Shown here piece after piece: positions 1 through 6,406 of a stretch of 26,339 bases of DNA (position 1 is the first letter of the stretch; each line of letters begins with the position of its first letter). The DNA is from CAZVAN01 sp964625245 (GTDB taxonomy: Bacteria > Patescibacteriota > Saccharimonadia > Saccharimonadales > UBA10212), in NCBI GenBank assembly GCA_964625245.1, contig CAZVAN010000013.1, positions 1 to 26,339 on the forward strand. Reading direction: 5' to 3'. The notes below the pieces were generated by a model that saw only the letters and a program-made list of their open reading frames with translations, did no database searches and had not been told where the DNA came from. The translations under genes and the position numbers were made by a program.

Positions 1-54
1 CCCCCGACCCTCTCGGTGTAAACGAGATGCTCTAGCCAACTGAGCTAAGCGCCC
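1..54 (-). tRNA. tRNA-Val (anticodon UAC), 3' end cut by window edge
   Basis: Read on the minus strand the gene starts GGGCGCT at 54, followed by a D-arm GCTCAGTTGGCTAGAGC. The anticodon arm is TCTCG/CGAGA with loop TTTACAC, giving anticodon UAC (plus positions 18-20), which is valine. The variable region and start of the T arm (GGGTCGGGGG) follow, and the rest lies beyond position 1. The identity rests on a clear anticodon arm. The acceptor pairing cannot be checked because the 3' half is missing. Confidence 0.9.
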
Positions 55-126
55 GCGTCGCGATTGACGCACCTGCTCCATTTTAGCCCATCGCTAAAAG
101 TTTCGCTTGGTGCTATATCGCTCCTT

Positions 127-169
127 TCAATTTTACAAAATTCCGCAGTGCAGTATTTTGTAAAATTGA
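127..169. repeat. Perfect 15-bp inverted repeat between two tRNA genes
   Basis: TCAATTTTACAAAAT at 127-141 is exactly repeated in inverse at 155-169, with a 13-nt loop. It sits in the 185-nt spacer between tRNA-Leu and tRNA-Val. The stem is A/T rich and no T-run follows on either strand, so it is not a normal intrinsic terminator. It could be a processing or termination structure in a joint tRNA transcript, or a remnant of a mobile palindromic element. Confidence 0.75.
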
Positions 170-197
170 TAAGCGTAAGGTTGCGCGAAGACTGAAA

Positions 198-215
198 GTA
201 CTTTATCCAAAGTAC
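198..215. repeat. Short hairpin GTACTTT-ATCC-AAAGTAC
   Basis: This is a perfect 7-bp inverted repeat with a 4-nt loop, 24 nt past the 3' end of tRNA-Leu(GAG) on its transcribed strand. Four more pairable bases (GACT/AGTC) flank it with small internal mismatches. Together with the larger inverted repeat at 127-169 it makes the tRNA spacer unusually structured. A transcript stop or processing site is possible, but no T-run is present. Confidence 0.55.
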
Positions 216-239
216 GAAAGTCGAAGTCACAGCCTTAGC

Positions 240-326
240 TGGTGGGCGAAAGAGGACTTGAACCTCCACAGGGTTACCCCCACTACCACCTCAAGGTAGC
301 GCGTCTACCAATTCCGCCATCCGCCC
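240..326 (-). tRNA. tRNA-Leu (anticodon GAG), CCA encoded
   Basis: This is a class II tRNA. Acceptor GGGCGGA pairs with TTCGCCC, the anticodon stem CTACC/GGTAG holds loop TTGAGGT (anticodon GAG), a long variable arm follows, and the T arm has GGTTCAAGTCC. The 3' end is encoded as A-CCA (240-243). It is nearly identical outside the anticodon and variable arms to the tRNA-Leu at 2036-2122. Confidence 0.95.
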
Positions 327-337
327 AGGTCCGTACA

Positions 338-366
338 ATTATACGAGTTAACAGATGCATATTCAA
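338..366 (-). promoter_or_regulatory. Promoter of tRNA-Leu(GAG)
   Basis: On the minus strand TTGAAT (361-366) and TATAAT (338-343) are separated by exactly 17 nt. The -10 lies 11 nt upstream of the tRNA 5' end, so transcription should start close to the mature end. The -35 begins just 3 nt past the stop codon of the upstream oxidase gene. Confidence 0.75.
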
Positions 367-369
367 TGA

Positions 370-2001
370 TTAACTGCGGGGTAGGTGTTCGTGGCGGTGG
401 GCTTGGTTGTATTCCCCGCGCAGCATATTCTTAATTTCCTCGCGGCTGGCGGTCTTTACGCCGGGATTCAGAATATTATATGGGTCAAAGATTTTTTTGA
501 CTTGCTGCATCAGACCAAGCAATTGTTCGCCATACATATAAACCACATAAGGCGCGCGGATGCGGCCTTCGCCGTTAGCCGCCGATATGCTGCCACCAAG
601 TTTTAGGGCGGCGGCATATATTGAATCGGCTAGCTTGAACAACCTTTGGCGATCGCCCGTTTGGCTTAGGTCGAACATGGGGTGCATGCGCACAACGCCA
701 TCGCCGGCGCTTCCCCAAAAGGCTGGTTTCATACCAGCCGACTCAAAAATCTGGGCGGCTTGATGCATAAAATCAACCAGGTTCTCTACCGGCACAGAAA
801 CATCCTCAGCTACCGGTACGGCTTTAGTCTGGCCACTGGGTTCAGTCAGAATGGTAGCCACACTTTCTCGGACTTTTCTAATTTTTTGCTGGTCTTCCAG
901 ATTGTCGGCCATCAACCAGTCGGCGTTGACCCGTTCCATAATCTTGCCCAGCTTCCTTAAAGACGATTTTTGGTTGGCTTCTTTATCGTCGTCAAATTCA
1001 ACAAATAGCTGAATAGCAGCTCCGGGGTTAGGCAGAACGCCGTCCAGTTGATGGGGATTGATCTTTATAACTTGTTCAACGGTAGCTTTATTGACCATGT
1101 CTGCCATACTTGGCTTTAACTCTAGTATTTTTGGCAAGCTGTCATGAAAATTATCGAGACTATCAAAACTTATTATGGCCAGCTTGGTTATGGGGTTATA
1201 GGGTATAACTCTTAGAGTTGCCTCGCTGGTTATGCCAAGCGTCCCCTGCGAACCAACAAACAACGGCGTCAAATCAAAACCCTTTTTAGTTTTGACAGCC
1301 GCTAGGTTGTAGCCCACAGAGCTTCGGCGGGCTTTGGTGACGCCGGGCAAACTTTTTATAAGTTCAGAGTTCTCTTCTATCAACTTATCTAGCGAGCGGT
1401 AGATTTCGCCCTCAAAGGTTGAAAGTCCAAGTTTGCGGTTTAGCTCGCGCCTGCTGATTGGTTTGGTTTCTATAATTTCGCCGTTAGCTAGGACAACTCT
1501 GAGGCTCTCAACATAGTCGCCGGTAGCACCATATTTGACAGACTTTTCGCCGATGGCATTGTTGGCAATACCGCCTCCGATGGTGGCATATTGCTGAGAC
1601 GACGGATAACTAGGTAAAAATAGGCCGTGAGTAAACAGAGTCTGCTCAATTTTATCGTAAGTTGCGCCCGGCTCTACAATAATAAGTTCCTTTTTGGGGT
1701 CTAGCTCCAGAATCTTATTCATATGCGCCGGAAAGATTACCAAGATACCGGCGCCAATGGCAGCTCCGGAAGTATCGCTGCCGCCACCACGGGCGGTTAT
1801 TGGTACCGGGCGGCCACGCTCAGCCAGCTGCCAGCAGAAACTAGCCGTTTTGCGGATATCACTCTCGCCACGGGGATAAACCACGATGGCCGGTGCTTGA
1901 GCTAACACACTGGCGTCATGGGCAAAGTGCCGCCTAACTTCCGGACTGGAAGATACTTCGCCTGTCAGATGCTCTTGCAGATAATGCGCTATTTTACTCA
2001 T
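370..2001 (-). CDS. FAD-binding oxidoreductase, GlcD / D-lactate dehydrogenase type
   Basis: This 543-residue protein has the two-domain layout of the flavin family that includes glycolate oxidase GlcD and D-2-hydroxyacid dehydrogenases. The N-terminal FAD (PCMH-type) domain is about residues 30-270, with RGGGSDTSGA at 71-80 and IGGGIANNAIG at 141-151. The C-terminal FAD-oxidase domain is about 270-515 and ends with the typical FDPYNILNPG. There is no C-terminal iron-sulfur domain and no signal peptide or membrane segment, so it is probably cytosolic or peripheral. Two conserved C-terminal motifs are changed: the usual GHxGDGNxH reads GSAGDGVVRMH (430-440), and the usual GEHGxGR reads AANGEGR (474-480). 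Substrate therefore cannot be assigned. The gene stands alone between two tRNA-Leu genes. AGGGGG lies 12 nt before the ATG as a weak ribosome site. Confidence 0.88.
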   Translation of the reverse strand: MSKIAHYLQEHLTGEVSSSPEVRRHFAHDASVLAQAPAIVVYPRGESDIRKTASFCWQLAERGRPVPITARGGGSDTSGAAIGAGILVIFPAHMNKILELDPKKELIIVEPGATYDKIEQTLFTHGLFLPSYPSSQQYATIGGGIANNAIGEKSVKYGATGDYVESLRVVLANGEIIETKPISRRELNRKLGLSTFEGEIYRSLDKLIEENSELIKSLPGVTKARRSSVGYNLAAVKTKKGFDLTPLFVGSQGTLGITSEATLRVIPYNPITKLAIISFDSLDNFHDSLPKILELKPSMADMVNKATVEQVIKINPHQLDGVLPNPGAAIQLFVEFDDDKEANQKSSLRKLGKIMERVNADWLMADNLEDQQKIRKVRESVATILTEPSGQTKAVPVAEDVSVPVENLVDFMHQAAQIFESAGMKPAFWGSAGDGVVRMHPMFDLSQTGDRQRLFKLADSIYAAALKLGGSISAANGEGRIRAPYVVYMYGEQLLGLMQQVKKIFDPYNILNPGVKTASREEIKNMLRGEYNQAHRHEHLPRS

Positions 2002-2035
2002 ATAGTTTGGGTTACCCCCTGGCCTATCTTAAACG

Positions 2036-2122
2036 TGGTGGGCGAAAGAGGACTTGAACCTCCACGTTCTTGCGAACACTAGCTCCTGAAGCTAGCGCGT
2101 CTACCAATTCCGCCATTCGCCC
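2036..2122 (-). tRNA. tRNA-Leu (anticodon CAG), CCA encoded
   Basis: This is a class II tRNA. Acceptor GGGCGAA pairs with TTCGCCC, anticodon stem CTAGC/GCTAG holds loop TTCAGGA (anticodon CAG), and a long variable arm (GTGTTCGCAAGAACGT) is followed by a T arm identical to that of tRNA-Leu(GAG). The CCA end is encoded (2036-2038). The last 30 nt (2036-2065) match 240-269 base for base. Confidence 0.95.
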
Positions 2123-2151
2123 CCGTTAGCACCTCTGAGATAACAGATACC

Positions 2152-2181
2152 ATTGTACGCCATAGCCACCTCAAACGGCAA
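2152..2181 (-). promoter_or_regulatory. Likely promoter of tRNA-Leu(CAG)
   Basis: On the minus strand TTGCCG (2176-2181) and TACAAT (2152-2157) are 18 nt apart. The -10 lies about 29 nt upstream of the tRNA 5' end. Both boxes depart by one or two bases from consensus. Confidence 0.5.
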
Positions 2182-2204
2182 GATATGCCCTTGCTCCTAA
2201 ACGC

Positions 2205-3992
2205 CTAGATGTTTTGTTTGGTTTGGCGAATCATCCACTGATTAACATTATAAAAACGGTCGGAGGCGCTGTTGGCCTCGGCTCGCTCGTAATTAAAAAC
2301 CGGGCCGCGGGTTATATAGATGAAGTTTGGTTGGTAGAGAGCTACTGCCGGGGCATCGTTGCGCCAGTTAGTAAGAAAGCTCTTATATTTAGCAGCTCGC
2401 AAGTTTGGGTCGGAACGAGTTCGGCCGCCTTCCAGGGCTTGATCGGAAGACGCGGATTTGTATTCGCTTAGGTTCAAGTGCCCCTGGCTGGTAACACTAG
2501 CCTGGCTACTGTCCCAATAGGCATAGACGTCGGGATCCACACCAATGTTTATGCCATAGAGCAGAATATCGTAGTTGTGGTTGGCGATAAAACTAGCTTG
2601 CAGATCTTCCCCACTGCGATAGTTAACGTTTACTTTCACGCCCAACTTGGCCCATTGCTGCTGGAGCAGACTGGCGGTATCAACATAGTCGTGAGTGTCT
2701 TGGGACAGTAGATTAAAGCTAAGTTGTTGTCCACCTTTGCTGCGATAGCCGGAGGCGTCACGAATCCATCCCTCCTGATCCAGGAGTTGATTGGCGTAGT
2801 CCAGGTTGTATGGCAGCTGAGTGATAGTCTTGTCGTAACCTAGCTGTCCGCGCAGCAAAGGCCCGTCAACTAGGTGCAGCGGGTAGGGCGAGGTGCTGGC
2901 CAGCATGCTTTTATCGATACTGCTTGCCAAGGCTTGGCGAACTTTGGGACTATTAAGACCAGGTTTAGAGTTATTAAAAAAGGCCATGACAGCGCTAGTC
3001 ATAGGTGTTACATAGGTCTGTATGTTCTTATCGCTAGTTAAATCGGAGGGTAATGATTCCAGGCCACTCATGGCATTCAACTGCTTATTTTCAAATGTGT
3101 CTGTCAGGCGTTGGTCATTATTAAAAGTAATTATGCTGAAGCCGTCCAGCTTTGGCCGGCCGGAAAAGTAGCTCTTATTAGCTGCCAGGGTAATGTGCTG
3201 CTGACGATCCTCGGTGGTGCCACCGGTAACATCAACGTATTTCCAGACAAACGGACCCGTACCAACTGGCGAGGTGTTAAACGAGGCACTTCTAAGTTCT
3301 TGAACGGGAATCTTGGACAGTAGGTGGGCCGGCACAATGCCGTTGGTTAAAGAGTATGGGAATGAGGTTAGGGGGTTAGGCAAATCAAAGGTTACGGTAT
3401 AGTCGTTGGCTTTGCTGACGGCAATTCCCTGCCAGCTGGAATATAACGACGACTGAGCTTCAATATTCTGAATAGTTTTATATGTAAAGACGACGTCATC
3501 AGCCGTGAATGGTGTGCCGTCCTGCCATTTGATGCCGGTTTTCAACCTTACTGTGTACTGATTGGGCGTGTTTCCGGTTTTATAATCCAGTGCCAGATCT
3601 CCGACCAGTCTGTTTTGATCATCGTATTTGAACAAGCTGGAAAATACCAGACGTGAAACAGCCGTGTCAGCCGCGCCGTTGGCATAAAGCGGGTTGGCGT
3701 TAGTGAAAGTGCCAATGATACCCTCATTGTAAAGACCACCTGGTACCGGCTTGAGTACCTGATAGTATTTACCCAGCTCTCTAAGTTGAAGAGCAGTAGC
3801 CAGGCTCAGCATTATAAAAAGCAGCGTCCAAAGCAGTACAAACCGGCGTACCGATACCAGCCGACTAAAGCGCCTAATAAGCAGGCGGTCGATTTTGTCA
3901 TCAGCCTGGTGGCCCTTTTCCGCAGCATCAGCTCTCCGGCTGACAAGCTGCCGCTTCAGGCGCTTCTTTGTCTGGTCGTCTACATTCAACAT
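2205..3992 (-). CDS. ABC transporter substrate-binding protein, family 5 (oligopeptide/dipeptide type), membrane anchored
   Basis: The 595-residue protein resembles the OppA/DppA family of extracellular peptide-binding proteins. Supporting stretches are the N-terminal GTFTNANPLYANGAAD region, WQDGTPFTADDVVFTYK, and VRQALASSIDK with a following Asn-Leu-Asp-Tyr-Ala and 'LLDQEGW' block, all hallmarks of the family. It has no lipobox. Instead a basic cytoplasmic tail of about 50 residues leads into one membrane segment (about 51-69), so the binding domain is held outside by a transmembrane anchor. It is last in a minus-strand run after secG (46-nt gap). No permease or ATPase partner is present nearby. 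It probably captures peptides, which fits an auxotrophic host-dependent cell, but the ligand is unknown. Confidence 0.9.
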   Translation of the reverse strand: MLNVDDQTKKRLKRQLVSRRADAAEKGHQADDKIDRLLIRRFSRLVSVRRFVLLWTLLFIMLSLATALQLRELGKYYQVLKPVPGGLYNEGIIGTFTNANPLYANGAADTAVSRLVFSSLFKYDDQNRLVGDLALDYKTGNTPNQYTVRLKTGIKWQDGTPFTADDVVFTYKTIQNIEAQSSLYSSWQGIAVSKANDYTVTFDLPNPLTSFPYSLTNGIVPAHLLSKIPVQELRSASFNTSPVGTGPFVWKYVDVTGGTTEDRQQHITLAANKSYFSGRPKLDGFSIITFNNDQRLTDTFENKQLNAMSGLESLPSDLTSDKNIQTYVTPMTSAVMAFFNNSKPGLNSPKVRQALASSIDKSMLASTSPYPLHLVDGPLLRGQLGYDKTITQLPYNLDYANQLLDQEGWIRDASGYRSKGGQQLSFNLLSQDTHDYVDTASLLQQQWAKLGVKVNVNYRSGEDLQASFIANHNYDILLYGINIGVDPDVYAYWDSSQASVTSQGHLNLSEYKSASSDQALEGGRTRSDPNLRAAKYKSFLTNWRNDAPAVALYQPNFIYITRGPVFNYERAEANSASDRFYNVNQWMIRQTKQNI

Positions 3993-4038
3993 TTAGTAAG
4001 CTTAATTATACCTTGCTATTAAACTGATATGTTTAAGC

Positions 4039-4254
4039 TTACTTAGCCACGATTCCAACTATGATGCTGGCCGCGAAAATAAAAACTATAATTATTGTCA
4101 ACTGATGCAGAGTTTTGTCTGAGCCACGTCGGACGGTGTTGATTTCACCTGAACCGCCTAGCCCAGCACCTAAACTAGCGCCACGGGTTTGGATCAATAT
4201 CAAAAAACTAACGATAACAACGCTGCCAATGGTGATGTAGTTCCAGATACTCAT
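4039..4254 (-). CDS. secG: Preprotein translocase subunit SecG
   Basis: This 71-residue protein has the SecG pattern: a first membrane helix (about 5-22), the conserved loop IQTRGASLGAGLGGSGE, then a second helix (about 50-69). SecG is the small accessory subunit of the SecYEG export channel. It lies 9 nt downstream of the holin-like gene and 46 nt upstream of the peptide-binding protein, whose delivery to the membrane would need Sec. Length and both helices are normal for the family. Confidence 0.93.
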   Translation of the reverse strand: MSIWNYITIGSVVIVSFLILIQTRGASLGAGLGGSGEINTVRRGSDKTLHQLTIIIVFIFAASIIVGIVAK

Positions 4255-4263
4255 GTTTCTATA

Positions 4264-4632
4264 TTATACGTCTTTTAATACAAGCGATACGAGGAAGTTG
4301 ACTATGGCCAAGATAATGCCAGCCAAAATGGCCGACCACAGACTACTGACGTAAAGCGGTGAATAAATCCAACTGGTTATAAGGATAACCAGGCCATTGA
4401 CGACCAGCATAAACAGACCCAGCGTAATGATGATGGCCGGGATAGATAGAATTATTAAAACCGGTTTTATAACCATATTTAGCAAGGCTAGGAAGAAGGC
4501 CGAGATAACTAGCGTGTACCAATTACCACCAAAACTCAGATGCTGATTTCCTAAAATAGCCGCCGCGACGTAAAGACCCAGAGTTGATCCCAGCCAGCGA
4601 AGTAAAAATCGACCAAGAAGTCTCTTTGACAT
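4264..4632 (-). CDS. Four-helix membrane protein, 'phage holin family' (PF04020-like)
   Basis: The 122-residue protein is almost entirely hydrophobic, with four predicted membrane segments (about 12-27, 37-58, 65-85 and 95-119). It carries the pattern NMVIKPVLIILSIPAIIITLG seen, split around the Pro residues, in the widespread family named after phage holins. Most bacterial members are not in phages and have no established function, and nothing around this gene is phage-like. It sits 33 nt after uvrC and 9 nt before secG, so it is probably co-transcribed with both. Confidence 0.85.
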   Translation of the reverse strand: MSKRLLGRFLLRWLGSTLGLYVAAAILGNQHLSFGGNWYTLVISAFFLALLNMVIKPVLIILSIPAIIITLGLFMLVVNGLVILITSWIYSPLYVSSLWSAILAGIILAIVNFLVSLVLKDV

Positions 4633-4665
4633 GAATATATTTTAGCAACCATTAGCTACTTAGCG

Positions 4666-6180
4666 CTAGACTTTATAACTTTCAAGGTAGCGGGCTACCT
4701 GGGCGCCCCGAACTTTGCCTAGAACTTCGGCAATTTCCTCAGGTGAGGCCGTCATTAAGGCTCTGACCGATCCAAAATGGCGAATTAGTTTTTTACGGGT
4801 GGCCTCTCCAACGCCCGGAATATCGTCCAGAATACTGCTGGTTTGGCGGCCGCGCTTAAGCGAACTATGATAGCTTATGGCAAAGCGATGGCTCTCATCG
4901 CGAATGCGCTGCAGAAGTTTCACTACCGGCGATTCCGGTGGTAGTAGGATACTGATGAATTCACCGCTTTCCTTAGTGTAGGCTTTTTGTAAAATTGCTT
5001 GATTTATTAAGTATTCTGCTGAAGTGCCTGGCGGACTTAATGTTTTATGGACGATAATTGTTTCTTCGCGCTTGGCAAGACCTATCATTGGAAGTTTCTG
5101 GAGCTCCAGCTTATCACGCGCGGCCAAAGCCGCGCTCAGCTGCCCTTTGCCGCCGTCTATTAATATCAGATCGCCTAAGCCCCATTTTTGACGATTATCC
5201 TCACGCAGGCGACGCCTGATAACCTCAGACATGTGGGCAAAATCATCATTACCAGGCAGGCGCATTTTAAATTTGCGATAGGCGGTCTTATCGGGCACGC
5301 CATTACTAAAAACCACCATGCTAGCCACTGTATCTGTACCCTGTTGGTGGCTGATATCAAAACCCTCAATTCGCCGTGGCGGTTTATCCAGGCCAAGTAG
5401 TGTGGCCAACCCCGTTAGGGCGTGATCACGGCTAATATCGGCTAGTTCCTTGTCACTGAAAAGTATCTGGCGGTTAAGTTCCTGTAGTGAAAATAGTTGA
5501 TTGCGCAGGCGGGCGGCAGATTCAAAATCTTTGGCGCTAGCAGCCTTTTTCATATCACGCTCAATTAATCTAACCAGCGCCACCCGTTCACCACGCAGGT
5601 ACTGCATTAGTTTGCGTAGGTTTGAGCGATACTCACTCAAACTGGTGCGATTTTCTTCCAGGCCAGGGTCCAGCCCCAGGTGATAGTGCAGATTAGCCCG
5701 TTTTTGATTTCCAACTCGGCTCACAGCATAAGGAAAGGCTTTCCGTAAATAACGAAGGGCTTTTTTGACAGCCAGACCGTTAATATATGGGCCGAAGTAC
5801 TGGGCTCCATCGTCCATGGGCCGGCGAACCATACTAACCGTTGGATAGTCACTTTTATAATTGATTCTCACAAATAGCAGCGACTTATCGTCCCGCAGCA
5901 GGATATTAAAACGTGGTTGGTAACGGCGCACCAGCTCGGCTTCCAAAAACAGAGCATCGGCCTCAGTGTCCAGTTCCTGCCACTCAATGTCGGCGATTTC
6001 ACTAACCAGTACGTCAGTTTTAGGGTCGCGGTAACGGCTGGCTTGAAAGTATTGGCGGACGCGGTTTCGGAGGTTGGCAGCTTTGCCAATATAAATAATC
6101 TCGCCGGATTTGTCTTTATGAAAATAAACACCGGGCGTAGTGGGCAACTTGGATAGCTTGGATTTAATTTTGGGCGTCAT
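4666..6180 (-). CDS. uvrC: UvrABC excinuclease subunit C (short, cysteine-free)
   Basis: UvrC makes both incisions in nucleotide excision repair. The GIY-YIG domain is at the N-terminus (GVYF 17-20, YIG 30-32, Arg 40 region, Glu 80). A UVR coiled coil lies at about 205-235. The RNase H-like nuclease has FDISHQQGTDTVAS (Asp 275), LILIDGGKGQL (Asp 342) and RDESHRFAISYH (His 431). A helix-hairpin-helix DNA-binding end spans about 449-500. At 504 residues it is shorter than the roughly 600 usual in larger genomes. The region that normally holds four cysteines (about 148-180) has none, and I find no Cys anywhere in the protein. All catalytic residues remain. It heads a minus-strand run with the holin-like gene and secG, and is divergent from the ABC exporter region. 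Confidence 0.97.
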   Translation of the reverse strand: MTPKIKSKLSKLPTTPGVYFHKDKSGEIIYIGKAANLRNRVRQYFQASRYRDPKTDVLVSEIADIEWQELDTEADALFLEAELVRRYQPRFNILLRDDKSLLFVRINYKSDYPTVSMVRRPMDDGAQYFGPYINGLAVKKALRYLRKAFPYAVSRVGNQKRANLHYHLGLDPGLEENRTSLSEYRSNLRKLMQYLRGERVALVRLIERDMKKAASAKDFESAARLRNQLFSLQELNRQILFSDKELADISRDHALTGLATLLGLDKPPRRIEGFDISHQQGTDTVASMVVFSNGVPDKTAYRKFKMRLPGNDDFAHMSEVIRRRLREDNRQKWGLGDLILIDGGKGQLSAALAARDKLELQKLPMIGLAKREETIIVHKTLSPPGTSAEYLINQAILQKAYTKESGEFISILLPPESPVVKLLQRIRDESHRFAISYHSSLKRGRQTSSILDDIPGVGEATRKKLIRHFGSVRALMTASPEEIAEVLGKVRGAQVARYLESYKV

Positions 6181-6205
6181 ATTGCATCAATTAGCCTAAC
6201 AGGGA

Positions 6206-6218
6206 ACAAACTGTTTGT
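6206..6218. promoter_or_regulatory. 13-bp palindrome ACAAAC-T-GTTTGT, candidate operator
   Basis: This perfect 6-bp inverted repeat around one central base covers the start of the -35 box of the plus-strand promoter and lies 26 nt from the uvrC start. Its position would let a bound repressor block the exporter unit and perhaps uvrC too. The binding protein is unknown. Confidence 0.5.
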
Positions 6219-6244
6219 CATCAGATTGGGTTTGATGTTATAAT
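6215..6244 (+). promoter_or_regulatory. Strong sigma-70-type promoter for the peptide/ABC exporter unit
   Basis: TTGTCA (6215-6220) and a perfect TATAAT (6239-6244) are 18 nt apart. Transcription should begin near 6251, giving a leader of about 34 nt before the ATG of the small peptide at 6285. No other good promoter is visible before the exporter start at 6407. Confidence 0.75.
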
Positions 6245-6284
6245 CCTTAAACTTATCAATTAACAGGAGAAAGGAGCAGCCAAT

Positions 6285-6338
6285 ATGAAGAACGTCGCAC
6301 CGAAAATCAGCAACCAGGCTGCTTCTGTAGCCTGTTAA
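6285..6338 (+). CDS. Possible 17-residue peptide upstream of ABC exporter
   Basis: ATG at 6285 follows an excellent ribosome site (AGGAG at 6272-6276, 8 nt away), directly behind the promoter at 6215-6244, and the frame ends with TAA after 17 codons. The product is MKNVAPKISNQAASVAC: basic at the start, then small polar residues, ending in cysteine. The last codons lie in a 6-bp hairpin (CAGGCT/AGCCTG, 6315-6334). Two readings are possible: a secreted or signal peptide exported by the transporter that follows, or a leader peptide whose translation controls the exporter mRNA. I recognise no family. The case rests on the promoter, ribosome site and order alone. Confidence 0.5.
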   Translation: MKNVAPKISNQAASVAC

Positions 6339-6381
6339 ATCTCGCAAATAAATATTTTCCTAAACAAAAATTAATTAATCG

Positions 6382-6393
6382 TAAGCGCGCTTA
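6382..6393. promoter_or_regulatory. 12-bp palindrome TAAGCGCGCTTA next to exporter ribosome site
   Basis: This perfect self-complementary dodecamer ends where the exporter's AAGGAG ribosome site begins (6393-6398). As DNA it could be a protein site. As RNA it is too short-looped to fold on itself well but could form a dimer or compete with other pairings. Confidence 0.4.
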
Positions 6394-6406
6394 AGGAGCC
6401 TGCGCC

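Noticed and set aside
45..269. Open frame of 74 codons on the minus strand across the tRNA spacer
   Set aside because: It runs through tRNA-Leu and tRNA-Val sequence and the inverted repeats, with no protein-like composition.
4264..4632. Phage remnant suggested by a holin-family protein
   Set aside because: This family is common on bacterial chromosomes and no other phage gene is near; it sits in an operon with uvrC and secG.
6206..6219. LexA (SOS) box reading of the palindrome beside uvrC
   Set aside because: It resembles GAAC-N-GTTTG only loosely, no matching site is seen at uvrA, and CPR genomes often lack a classical SOS system.
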